Of a stretch of 64,000 nt of DNA, positions 13,203-20,254 are shown piece after piece. The notes beneath the pieces were generated by a model. That model was not told where the DNA came from, did not search any database, and saw only the letters and a program-made list of their open reading frames with translations. Positions within the stretch are counted from its first letter, which is position 1; each line of letters starts with the position of its first letter. This DNA is from Alteromonas hispanica (GTDB taxonomy: Bacteria > Pseudomonadota > Gammaproteobacteria > Enterobacterales > Alteromonadaceae), in contig NZ_JAAAWP010000012.1 of NCBI RefSeq assembly GCF_010500915.1, forward strand, positions 1 to 64,000, read 5' to 3'. Both the position numbers and the translations under genes were made by a program.

Positions 13203-13550
13203 ATGAGCTTCGAAAGATTTAATCAACATCGACATAACGTAGGTGGTAATTCCGTTTGCTTTTCCTACGACCGTTTTAATACTAAATTTGAAGTCAAGGT
13301 GGGAGACACCATTGCTTATTCAAAGTACTTGTTGTTCTGGCCTAAGCATAAAGCAACTGTCCAAATCGGTTCTAGTTCATATACTCTCAGCATATACTGG
13401 TTTTTAATATGGGGCGCGTCTTTAAAAAAAGACAACTCAGTGGTTGTAAAAGAACTACTTCCCAAACGTCGTAGACGCTCAATAACACTTCTCTGCTATG
13501 GTGTTTTTATTGTTTTACTTCGGGCTGCATTTGTTGTTTTTGAACCGTAG
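13203..13550 (+). CDS. Hypothetical protein with C-terminal membrane segment
   Basis: 115 residues from ATG 13203, with TAAAGG just upstream. The first 85 residues are rich in aromatic and polar residues; the run KRRRRS is followed by a hydrophobic segment (ITLLCYGVFIVLLRAAFVVF) that should anchor the C terminus in the inner membrane with the bulk in the cytoplasm. No family is recognised. It is alone in its cassette. Confidence 0.6.
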   Translation: MSFERFNQHRHNVGGNSVCFSYDRFNTKFEVKVGDTIAYSKYLLFWPKHKATVQIGSSSYTLSIYWFLIWGASLKKDNSVVVKELLPKRRRRSITLLCYGVFIVLLRAAFVVFEP

Positions 13551-13551
13551 C

Positions 13552-13600
13552 ACCTAACAAAAAACTGTAGTCGTTCGCTGGCGCTCACTGCGCGTTATGT
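13552..13600 (+). repeat. attC site 23 (truncated, 49 bp)
   Basis: R'' box ACCTAAC at 13552-13558 and R' box GTTATGT at 13594-13600 are intact but only 49 bases apart in all. The central arms seen in the other sites are missing, so an internal deletion has shortened it. Confidence 0.65.
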
Positions 13601-13614
13601 AATCAGGAAGGTTT

Positions 13615-14055
13615 ATGAAATATATTCTCACATTGGCGCTATCCTTATTTATTGCTAGCACTAGTGCAAATAACTTAGGTGAAATAAAGGATGAAAACAC
13701 TGAAATGGCTAGAAATAACAAAATTAACTATATTGAAATTCCAGCACAAAATATTGTAGCTACTAAGGCTTTCTTTGGTGAAGTGTTTGACTGGTCATTT
13801 GTCGACTATGGACCAGATTATTGTAGTTTTGCTGCTCAAGGCGTTGATGGAGGTTTCTTTATATCTGATTTAGTTGTTTCTACTAAGACCGGAAGTCCGT
13901 TAATTGTTTTATATAGCAATGAACTTGAAACGACTCAAAATAAAATTGAGAAAGCAGGCGGTAAAATAATTAAACCTACATTCTCATTTCCTGGTGGTAG
14001 AAGGTTCCACTTTAGCGACCCAAATGGAAATGAGTACGCAGTTTGGTCTGAGTAG
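13615..14055 (+). CDS. VOC (glyoxalase/bleomycin resistance) family protein with signal peptide
   Basis: 146 residues. A strong AGGAAGG site before ATG 13615 supports this start. Residues 1-18 form a signal peptide (MKYILTLALSLFIASTSA), while residues 31-146 are a complete single VOC unit: ARNNKINYIEIPAQNIVATK, FFGEVFDWSF and HFSDPNGNEYAVWSE. Family members are normally cytoplasmic and begin at the equivalent of Met31, which has no ribosome site here. Substrate unknown. It lies between truncated attC 23 and degenerate attC 24, so the cassette is probably fixed in place. Confidence 0.8.
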   Translation: MKYILTLALSLFIASTSANNLGEIKDENTEMARNNKINYIEIPAQNIVATKAFFGEVFDWSFVDYGPDYCSFAAQGVDGGFFISDLVVSTKTGSPLIVLYSNELETTQNKIEKAGGKIIKPTFSFPGGRRFHFSDPNGNEYAVWSE

Positions 14056-14127
14056 GTAAAACTTGCAGAAGCTCGCAGCGCAGAGATAGAGTCTGGTACG
14101 GTAAAAAGCATTAGTTGGGAAAACCGC

Positions 14128-14241
14128 GGCTAACAAACCACTAGAGCCTCTCGCTTCGCTCGCTAGGACGCTAACACATGGACCGCGTCACCTCGCTCGG
14201 ATTTTAGCCCACCTGTTACTGCCCCTCAGGTGAGTGTAGGC
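14128..14241 (+). repeat. attC site 24 (degenerate R' box)
   Basis: R'' box GGCTAAC at 14128-14134. The R' box reads GTAGGC at 14236-14241, one T short of GTTAGGC. Inner arms are partly eroded. Confidence 0.65.
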
Positions 14242-14259
14242 ATTAAGGAGTATATTCAG

Positions 14260-14655
14260 ATGGACCCGGACTACTCAAACTATGATCTCACGGAGCTCGT
14301 AGAAGCACGAGAATCAATTGATCGTAATGCTCACATCCACCGGTACTTTAAAATCTGCCAAGAAATCGACGCTAGAGTTATTCAGCCCAAAGAAATACAA
14401 AGGCTTAACAGTCGAAATAACTTCTCTAACTTAGTATTTGTAAAAGTAATTTTTTCGCTTTTGAGCATATTTTTTACACATAAGCTCTTTATTGCATTTA
14501 CAGACAGTTATATATCTTGGAGAGGCAAAACAAACTACTATGCTCAACAAAGTCCTAATGTTTACTACTTATTGGTGGCTGTAAATGTATTCTTTCTGCT
14601 TTTCTGCGTGTACTTGGTAGTTACAAATCGTTGGGCTAATAAGCTCAATGCTTAG
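14260..14655 (+). CDS. Hypothetical membrane protein
   Basis: 131 residues. ATG 14260 has AAGGAG at 14245-14250. The opening YSNYDLTELVEARESIDRNA is a motif I have seen at the start of several unrelated small membrane proteins and may be a short cytoplasmic helix module. Two membrane segments follow at about residues 60-78 and 102-122. The TAG stop lies in a mutated R'' box (GCTTAGC instead of GCTTAAC) of attC 25. Function unknown. Confidence 0.65.
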   Translation: MDPDYSNYDLTELVEARESIDRNAHIHRYFKICQEIDARVIQPKEIQRLNSRNNFSNLVFVKVIFSLLSIFFTHKLFIAFTDSYISWRGKTNYYAQQSPNVYYLLVAVNVFFLLFCVYLVVTNRWANKLNA

Positions 14656-14722
14656 CAAAACGCTGTTGGCACTCACTTCGTTCACTGGAACAGTAACGCG
14701 CCGCTCGAATGAGACGTTACAT
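14650..14722 (+). repeat. attC site 25 (decayed, 73 bp)
   Basis: R'' box is mutated (GCTTAGC, 14650-14656) and R' box GTTACAT is at 14716-14722. Part of the common left arm (GTTGGCACTCACTTCGTTC) remains while the right arm is largely deleted. Confidence 0.55.
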
Positions 14723-14736
14723 AACAAGGAAAAACT

Positions 14737-15333
14737 GTGAAAATTTACGGAGATATTCAATCTGGAAACTGCTACAAAATCAAATTGCTATGCTCATTAC
14801 TGGAAATCGAGCACGAATGGGTTCATATCGACATAATAGCCGGTGATACATCGAATACGGAGTTTTTAGAGAAGAACCCTAATGGAAAAATTCCTCTCCT
14901 TGAGTTAGGCATTGGCAAATACCTGTCAGAATCCAATGCTATATTAAATTATCTGGCAGCGGGCAGTGAGCTGCTTCCAACAGATACTTTTGAGCTTGCA
15001 AAAGTACAGCAGTGGCAGTTTTTCGAGCAATACAGTCACGAACCATATATAGCGGTTGCGCGCTTTATCGCCAGGTACCTTGGCTTGCCCAAAGAGCGTA
15101 AAGAAGAATATGACGCTAAACAGGCTGGAGGGCATAAAGCACTGGCAGTGATGGAGCAACAACTTTCAACTACGCCATATCTAGCAGGTGAGTTACTAAC
15201 TACAGCAGATATCAGTTTATATGGATACACTCATGTTGCACACGAAGGTGGCTTTGATCTAAAAGAGTATCCGTCAGTCTTAGCATGGATTAACAGAATA
15301 CAAAAAAATCAGCATTACATTGGAATGCTATAA
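14737..15333 (+). CDS. Glutathione S-transferase family protein
   Basis: 198 residues. GTG 14737 is used, with AAGGA six bases upstream. The N-terminal thioredoxin-like domain (1-78) contains SGNCYKIKLLCSLL, the cis-proline loop NGKIPLLELG and the glutathione-contact SESNAILNYL; the C-terminal helical domain has GELLTTADISLYGYTHVAHEGG. These are typical GST features. It conjugates or reduces small electrophiles with glutathione in the cytoplasm; the substrate is not predictable. It is the last clearly complete cassette gene before the array decays. Confidence 0.9.
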   Translation: MKIYGDIQSGNCYKIKLLCSLLEIEHEWVHIDIIAGDTSNTEFLEKNPNGKIPLLELGIGKYLSESNAILNYLAAGSELLPTDTFELAKVQQWQFFEQYSHEPYIAVARFIARYLGLPKERKEEYDAKQAGGHKALAVMEQQLSTTPYLAGELLTTADISLYGYTHVAHEGGFDLKEYPSVLAWINRIQKNQHYIGML

Positions 15334-15444
15334 TATTTGGCGTTGAAAAAGTTGCTGCACCAAAAATCGCTCATTGGCGCTCGCCCTTTTCGAGCGAGTA
15401 TAACGTCACATACTCACCAGCATCGCAGACGAATTTTGTCAGTC

Positions 15445-15540
15445 AGAATAGTAGCTGTATGCAAGCCAAAGGACGGAAAACAAGCTGAACGTGAAGCCCT
15501 TGTAGAATCACATCTTCCGACTCTTAGAGCCGAGAGTTAA
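15445..15540 (+). pseudogene. Fragment of an ABM-domain monooxygenase-like gene
   Basis: The frame reads VRIVAVCKPKDGKQAEREAL, then VESHLPTLRAES and a stop. This follows the first strand and helix of the antibiotic biosynthesis monooxygenase (ABM) domain, which normally runs for about 95 residues. The remainder is missing. It has no clear start of its own. Confidence 0.4.
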
Positions 15541-15620
15541 GTTTGGCGATAAACAATGTGTACCACCTAGGTGAAGAAAAAATTGTTTGTGGCGCTAATG
15601 ATGGTAAGAATGAAGAAACG

Positions 15621-15651
15621 CGGTAACAATCAAAGTAAGCTCGCGTTATAG
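15621..15651 (+). repeat. attC scrap 26 (31 bp)
   Basis: A CGGTAAC R''-like box at 15621-15627 and GTTATAG R'-like box at 15645-15651 flank only 17 bases. Probably the collapsed last attC of the array. Confidence 0.4.
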
Positions 15652-15678
15652 CTTACTTCCAATTTTAGGGTTTTCGAT

Positions 15679-16050
15679 ATGTTTGGCACATTTTCTAAGA
15701 ATATTGCTGGTAGCGTAAGTGCAGAGTTACGGCTTTCTAAAGAAAGAGAAAAAGATGGGCTTATTTCTCACTCTTTTCGTCATTTAGAAAATGCTCATGT
15801 GCTGGGTCAAGAGTCTACAAAGTGGCATGTAAAAGTGCATTTTTTAATGCTGCTATGGGCTATTCGGCAAAGGAATACTAAAGAGTGTTTAGGCCAAGTT
15901 CTTCGTATTATTGGTGCTTTTAGCAAAACGGCCATTGGGCTGATTCCTCATGGTAATACAGGTGGGTCGAACATTAGCCCATTTAAAACGCTTCCCATAA
16001 AAGCCGAGCACCAAATGCTTATCAATAATGCCAAACGCACCGAAACCTAG
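15679..16050 (+). CDS. DUF3703 family protein
   Basis: 123 residues. The segments AFRHLE-like SFRHLENAHVLGQESTKWH, KVHFLMLLWAIRQRNTKECL and the end GLIPHGNTGGSNISPFKTLP match DUF3703, whose conserved NTGGxNxSxFxPMPIP motif is clear. Histidines in HLENAH and HVKVH may bind a metal, but no activity is known for the family. It begins 28 bases after the last attC scrap and may be a former cassette or the first chromosomal gene. Confidence 0.8.
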   Translation: MFGTFSKNIAGSVSAELRLSKEREKDGLISHSFRHLENAHVLGQESTKWHVKVHFLMLLWAIRQRNTKECLGQVLRIIGAFSKTAIGLIPHGNTGGSNISPFKTLPIKAEHQMLINNAKRTET

Positions 16051-16092
16051 AGAGCTATTCCACCTAAAAGCAAATTGCTGCGAGTTAACACC

Positions 16093-16392
16093 ATGTATTT
16101 TTTATTAACCTACGAAGTAACTTCTAACTACGAACAAGCACGAGCCCCCTATCGTGAACAACATTTAGCACTGGCGAAGGCCGCTGCTGATGCTGGCGAG
16201 CTGTGTTTGGGCGGTGCTGTTGCTGCCCCTGCAGACTCGGCAATATTAGTGTTTAAAGGGAGTTCAAAAGACGTAGCCGACAAATTCGCACTCAACGATC
16301 CCTACGTTATCAATGGCGTAGTGACAAGGTGGGCGGTAAGGCAATGGAATGTAGTTATCGGCGCTTATACAGACATAACAACATCGCCATGA
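16093..16392 (+). CDS. YciI-like protein
   Basis: 99 residues from ATG 16093. The ferredoxin-like YciI fold is indicated by MYFLLTYEVTSNYEQARAPY, REQHLALAKAAADAGEL, GGAVAAPADSAILVFKGSS and the DPYVINGVVTRWAVRQW end, which carries the conserved DPY motif. YciI proteins are small and often dimeric; an enzymatic role near the conserved histidine and aspartate is suspected but not established. It overlaps the following phosphatase gene by four bases, implying co-translation. Confidence 0.85.
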   Translation: MYFLLTYEVTSNYEQARAPYREQHLALAKAAADAGELCLGGAVAAPADSAILVFKGSSKDVADKFALNDPYVINGVVTRWAVRQWNVVIGAYTDITTSP

Positions 16393-16937
16393 AGATAGTT
16401 TTAGTGCGACACGGAAGGCCAGCAAACTCTCAAAACCTTCGTTTAAACAGTGCCGGCTTCGCCAACTGGGTTAAAAATTACAATCATTCGTTGGTCGCCT
16501 CCGATAGTCGGCCTGCGTTTTCATTTAATGATATGTTTACCAACTACTATATTGTATCGAGCGACTTGCCTCGCGCCATACATAGCTGCAAAATTGCATT
16601 TAATAGGCCACCCGCAGTCACCTCCGCTTTGTTTCGTGAAATGGATATTCCACGCTTTAAACTGCCATTCACGTTAAACGCATGGACGTGGGTTTATTTA
16701 AATCGTGCGCTGTGGACCATAGGAAAGTCTGGCCCTTTTGAATCTTATACCAAGGCAAAAAGTCGAGCAGAAAGCGCCGCTGTCACACTCATTGATATTG
16801 CAAAAAAAGAAAGCAACGTTATTGTTTTTGCTCATGGCTATCTTAATTTGCACATGCGAAAGCATTTTCGGGCCTACGGGCTTAAACAGACAAGCAAATC
16901 TAGTGCATATTGGGGCGTAACCATGTTTGAAAGCTAA
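16389..16937 (+). CDS. Histidine phosphatase superfamily protein
   Basis: 182 residues. KIVLVRHGRPAN at the N terminus holds the RHG phosphohistidine motif, SSDLPRAIHSCKIAF matches the second conserved arginine segment, REMDIPRF the middle acid, and VIVFAHGYLNLHMRK the C-terminal catalytic histidine. All active-site pieces are present, so the protein should hydrolyse a phosphate ester in the cytoplasm; the substrate is not evident. Starts in the ATGA overlap with the YciI-like gene. Confidence 0.87.
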   Translation: MKIVLVRHGRPANSQNLRLNSAGFANWVKNYNHSLVASDSRPAFSFNDMFTNYYIVSSDLPRAIHSCKIAFNRPPAVTSALFREMDIPRFKLPFTLNAWTWVYLNRALWTIGKSGPFESYTKAKSRAESAAVTLIDIAKKESNVIVFAHGYLNLHMRKHFRAYGLKQTSKSSAYWGVTMFES

Positions 16938-17075
16938 CTTTCAGGTCATTTTACGGAAAGGGCTGAAATACTCGGTTACGTTTTTGAAGCCGTAGTTCTT
17001 GCAAAGAGCACTGTATTAAACCCACACTAAGCTTTTATTATACTCAATCTCTTGAATAATCCTTGGAGGGTATTA

Positions 17076-17255
17076 ATGCCAAAACTTCTCCGTATTACTT
17101 TATCGTTTTTGCTGCTATTTGCTGCGCTAGCGTCATATAGCGCAGGCTTTGATAGCGGGCTATTTATTTTTATTCTACTGGGCTTTTTGTTAGAGGCCGG
17201 TTTTTGGTTCGGACTCTTTCCTATTAAGCGAACCAAAACAAAACAATCGGATTGA
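17076..17255 (+). CDS. Small two-helix membrane protein
   Basis: 59 residues. GGAGGG at 17065-17070 supports ATG 17076. Two hydrophobic stretches (about 7-22 and 28-48) are joined by a short SAGFDSG turn and followed by a basic tail (KRTKTKQ). It looks like a small inner-membrane hairpin protein of unknown role. A palindromic stem follows at 17288-17314. Confidence 0.6.
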   Translation: MPKLLRITLSFLLLFAALASYSAGFDSGLFIFILLGFLLEAGFWFGLFPIKRTKTKQSD

Positions 17256-17287
17256 TTCACACCGCCAAACTGTTGAAAAAATAACCA

Positions 17288-17314
17288 GCCCGTTTTATTC
17301 TCTTTAAAACGGGC
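17288..17314. terminator. Hairpin after the small membrane protein
   Basis: GCCCGTTTTA and TAAAACGGGC form a perfect ten-base stem with a seven-base loop. There is no T run after it on the + strand, so termination is possible but not certain. Confidence 0.4.
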
Positions 17315-17378
17315 GAACTCGCTAGAGCTGTTGTTTAATGTTATCGCCTTGCCTAACTACTCACATGGACGTTTTGCA

Positions 17379-18857
17379 ATGACCAAGATTTTTACGATTG
17401 GCGATAGTATCTCTCAAGGTTTTATGTCGGGAAGCGCCGCCAACACTAGACTGAGTTACAGTACACTCCTTGCCGAAGCCTTGGGTGAAACCAACTATCG
17501 CTACTACCGTTGGGATGAACGCTATAAAACAAAAATTGATTTAGAGCGCATTTTTCGTGCATTGGAAAGAAAGTTTGGTTCGAATATTCGAGGACTGGAA
17601 TGGCTCAATGCTTTTTCAGTTATTAATGGCGTTTTAGATCAAGCCGAAGATTATTATGAACGCGGCGAAGGTATGCCTGGTCTTCCGGTGGGTAGCCCTT
17701 TTGACAGTATCGGGTTTCATAACGTTGCTGTAGAGGGCATGGATGTAGGTGATGCATTTATGGTAACGCCGCAATCTTGCCTTGATGCAATAGCAAAGGG
17801 AGATGCATCTGGCGATGGCTACCTTCACGCTGTGGGCAATCCGTTTTCCAGAAACGCTTATCGTATTCTCAACCCACTTGGCGATAAGGGAATGGCTGAG
17901 TTTGGCAACTTTACCGCCGTTGATTGGTTGAAGCGCTGCGCTAAAGAAGAAGGCGTAGAAAACCTCTTTTTATGGCTAGGCGCAAATAATGCCCTTGGTA
18001 CTGTATTAAGCCTAAGTATTCAGCAAACTCCTAACGATCCTGATCGAGTGTTAAAAGCGTCTCGTGAAGAGCGCAGTAAATGGAACCTGTGGCATCCCAA
18101 CGACTTTAAAGCAGAATACACCGCATTGTTAGACAAGGTGGTAGATGCAATGCAAGAAAACAAGGAAGCTGATTGGAAAGTTTTTGTGGGGACAGTCCCC
18201 TTGGTAACCATAGCCCCTATTGCTAAAGGCATGGGCGAAAAAAGAGTGATTACCGACCCTTCTCGGCCTGGAAAAAAAGCACTTTATTACGAGTTCTACT
18301 CTTACTTTCCTCTATCCGATTCAGCTGCAAAAGACTGTGGTAAATATCTCCCCTTTAGAGATGCACTGTTTATTGACAAAACCATTGTTGAATTTAACCG
18401 CATTATTACTACGCTTGTTGCAAAGAAGAATAAGGATTTAGGGCGTGAGCATTTTCACATTGTCGATATCGGTAGAGATCTCACCGATATGGCTTGGAAG
18501 CGAAACTTTGGCGAGCCTTCATACCCGCTCCCTGAAGCGTTACAGTTTATTTATCCGCCCATAGATACCAAATATTACGATACGTCGCCTGAGGGAGATA
18601 TCGCGTCGGGGGGCATTTTCAGTTTAGATGGTGTACACCCTACTGCCATTGGCCAGGGCATTATTGCTGAAGAGTTTCTAAAAGCAGTTAAAGAAGCCCG
18701 CCCCGAGGAGAATGTTAAATCGCTAGATTGGCAAAAGATAATCGCCAGCGATTCATTGCGAGCCAAACCAATAACTCTGATGCGAGAGCTATATGAGCAC
18801 GATAAATTGGTGAAATTTATTTGCTCGGTTGGAGATATTATTAATCTTAAGGACTAG
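17379..18857 (+). CDS. SGNH/GDSL-family hydrolase
   Basis: 492 residues from ATG 17379; a TTG at 17331 would add 16 unlikely residues. Block I is KIFTIGDSISQG near residue 10 with the catalytic serine, block III is LWLGANNALG near 210 (GANN in place of GxND), and block V is LDGVHPTAIGQG near 420 with the catalytic aspartate and histidine. The family includes esterases, lipases and acetylesterases. The protein is larger than the usual 200 to 350 residues because of insertions between the blocks. No signal peptide is seen. Substrate unknown. Confidence 0.82.
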   Translation: MTKIFTIGDSISQGFMSGSAANTRLSYSTLLAEALGETNYRYYRWDERYKTKIDLERIFRALERKFGSNIRGLEWLNAFSVINGVLDQAEDYYERGEGMPGLPVGSPFDSIGFHNVAVEGMDVGDAFMVTPQSCLDAIAKGDASGDGYLHAVGNPFSRNAYRILNPLGDKGMAEFGNFTAVDWLKRCAKEEGVENLFLWLGANNALGTVLSLSIQQTPNDPDRVLKASREERSKWNLWHPNDFKAEYTALLDKVVDAMQENKEADWKVFVGTVPLVTIAPIAKGMGEKRVITDPSRPGKKALYYEFYSYFPLSDSAAKDCGKYLPFRDALFIDKTIVEFNRIITTLVAKKNKDLGREHFHIVDIGRDLTDMAWKRNFGEPSYPLPEALQFIYPPIDTKYYDTSPEGDIASGGIFSLDGVHPTAIGQGIIAEEFLKAVKEARPEENVKSLDWQKIIASDSLRAKPITLMRELYEHDKLVKFICSVGDIINLKD

Positions 18858-18906
18858 GACCTGTTGCCATTATCGGCATTTCGTTTAACCAGTGACGCCA
18901 TGGCTT

Positions 18907-20196
18907 TTAAGCCAGCCATTTCCACCATACAAACACGAGAAGAAAACCAAACAAGTACAGTAAGCCTAAATAGCTAACGGCGGTAACCCACACACTCGGC
19001 GCTGCATCGGGATGCAGTTGACTGCGGGCAACCAACCTGTGATTAAGCCATGCAAATACAGGGGTTGTAGTAAAGGCCAGCGTCATGGCAAAGCCAAGCA
19101 TGGCGAGTAATGCAGATTTAAAAAACAATACAATAACAAAGCTGACGGCAGCCATAACAAGTAGCACTCCAGTAACTAACCTGTTGCTCACGGCAGTCTT
19201 AGTAGGCGCATTGGTTTGAGACAAATCATTTTTGCCTGATAGCAACGAAATACCTTCAGCAACAACTCGCGCATAGCCGTCGTAAACAGTCAGTGCTGAA
19301 CCAAAAATACACAAAAAAGCCACCAGTGCGATAAGCCAATGCGCCCACTCGCCTATAGTGGTGGAATACATGCTAATTAGCTGATGAGAAAAACCTATAC
19401 CGCTTGTTGCTAAGGTTTCCCCACTAGAATGTAGTACCAACGCCCCTAAACCGAGAAACAAGATGGCAAGAAGCACTGTTACTGAGTATCCAAGGTTAAA
19501 ATCGAACAGCGCGTTTTTAGGAGTAACTGTTTTATCTTTGCATTGTCGCTTAAGCCATAACGACGTTATTGATGATATTTCAATGGGAGCGGGCATCCAC
19601 CCCATAGTAACCACTAAAAAACCTAGTGTCGCTAGAGTCCACGGCGAAGGTGAAGGTTCAGCGGGCTTTCCTAAATCGGTATTGGTATAGCGCAGTAAGG
19701 CGACGATAAAAACTGCAATAGTAGCTACCACCAGCAAGCCCATGATGGCTTTAGCGATATTGTCTAACCCCTCAAAATGCCCCGCTAGTAAAATAACTAA
19801 AATAAGACTAAGTACTATAGAAGACGATGTCGTAATGGAGATGTCGAAGGGCATAAAGTACGAGAGCAAACTTGCTGCAAAGAGTAAAAGCGCGGCGGCA
19901 TTAACCACACAAGCAATCATATTTAAACACAATGCTGACGCTAGATACCGCTTACCCATACTCAAATAGCCTTGCTGTAGAGTATTTTGGGTACTAATGG
20001 TGTAACTAACCCCCGCTCTGAAAAAGGGGTATTTGAGAATGTTCACTACTAGGATAAGAATAGCCAGCTGCCAACCAAATTTTGCCCCAGCTTGCGTTGA
20101 AGCCACTAGGTGACTTCCGCCTACGGCCGCTGTTGCCATCAATACTCCAGGCCCTAAAAGCGATAGCAGTGCGCGAATGCGAGACATTAACAACAT
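18907..20196 (-). CDS. Nramp-family metal transporter (divergent)
   Basis: 429 residues with about eleven membrane segments. LLGPGVLMATAAVGGSHLVA at the start and the GWMPAPIEISSITSLW segment in helix 6 place it in the Nramp superfamily. The helix-1 motif DPGN of true manganese and iron carriers is absent (AAVGGSH instead), and helix 6 has MPAPIE where classical members have a methionine plus histidine region, so the transported ion is uncertain. The start is ATG 20196 or ATG 20187; neither has a strong ribosome site. It lies 58 bases downstream of an alginate-export-like outer membrane gene, perhaps in one operon. Confidence 0.8.
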   Translation of the reverse strand: MLLMSRIRALLSLLGPGVLMATAAVGGSHLVASTQAGAKFGWQLAILILVVNILKYPFFRAGVSYTISTQNTLQQGYLSMGKRYLASALCLNMIACVVNAAALLLFAASLLSYFMPFDISITTSSSIVLSLILVILLAGHFEGLDNIAKAIMGLLVVATIAVFIVALLRYTNTDLGKPAEPSPSPWTLATLGFLVVTMGWMPAPIEISSITSLWLKRQCKDKTVTPKNALFDFNLGYSVTVLLAILFLGLGALVLHSSGETLATSGIGFSHQLISMYSTTIGEWAHWLIALVAFLCIFGSALTVYDGYARVVAEGISLLSGKNDLSQTNAPTKTAVSNRLVTGVLLVMAAVSFVIVLFFKSALLAMLGFAMTLAFTTTPVFAWLNHRLVARSQLHPDAAPSVWVTAVSYLGLLYLFGFLLVFVWWKWLA

Positions 20197-20254
20197 ATAA
20201 AACGGAATACTCTAAGCATTAAATTAAAATTAATGGGCAAAGATAACAGGTAAA

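Larger units (their letters stand above)
1..15651 (+). mobile_element. Chromosomal integron cassette array (partial, integrase outside window)
   Basis: This stretch is built of short units, each made of one or two small genes followed by an attC recombination site. The attC sites all run in the same direction, with an RYYYAAC R'' box and a GTTRRRY R' box about 90 to 118 bases apart and similar inner sequences, so insertion order runs left (young) to right (old) by the usual integron polarity. No tyrosine integrase or attI is visible, so the array must start to the left of position 1. Five cassettes carry their genes on the minus strand. The distal end past 13.5 kb shows shortened and mutated sites. 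Confidence 0.93.
15334..15678 (+). other. Decayed end of the cassette array
   Basis: No intact gene is seen. There are attC-like scraps (GCTCATTGGCGCTCGC near 15372), a frame whose end at 15445-15540 (VRIVAVCKPKDGKQAEREAL) resembles the start of an antibiotic biosynthesis monooxygenase domain cut after about 30 residues, a second short tail at 15548-15624 reading EEKIVCGANDGKNEETR, and the minimal attC scrap at 15621-15651. It looks like a graveyard of deleted cassettes. Confidence 0.55.

Noticed and set aside
15337..15540. 67-codon frame as a complete gene
   Set aside because: Only its last third resembles a known domain (ABM start); the first part runs through attC-like scraps, so it is kept as a fragment.
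1..15651. Integrase, attI or transposase genes in the array
   Set aside because: No tyrosine recombinase box or transposase motif was found in any frame; the integrase must lie left of the window.
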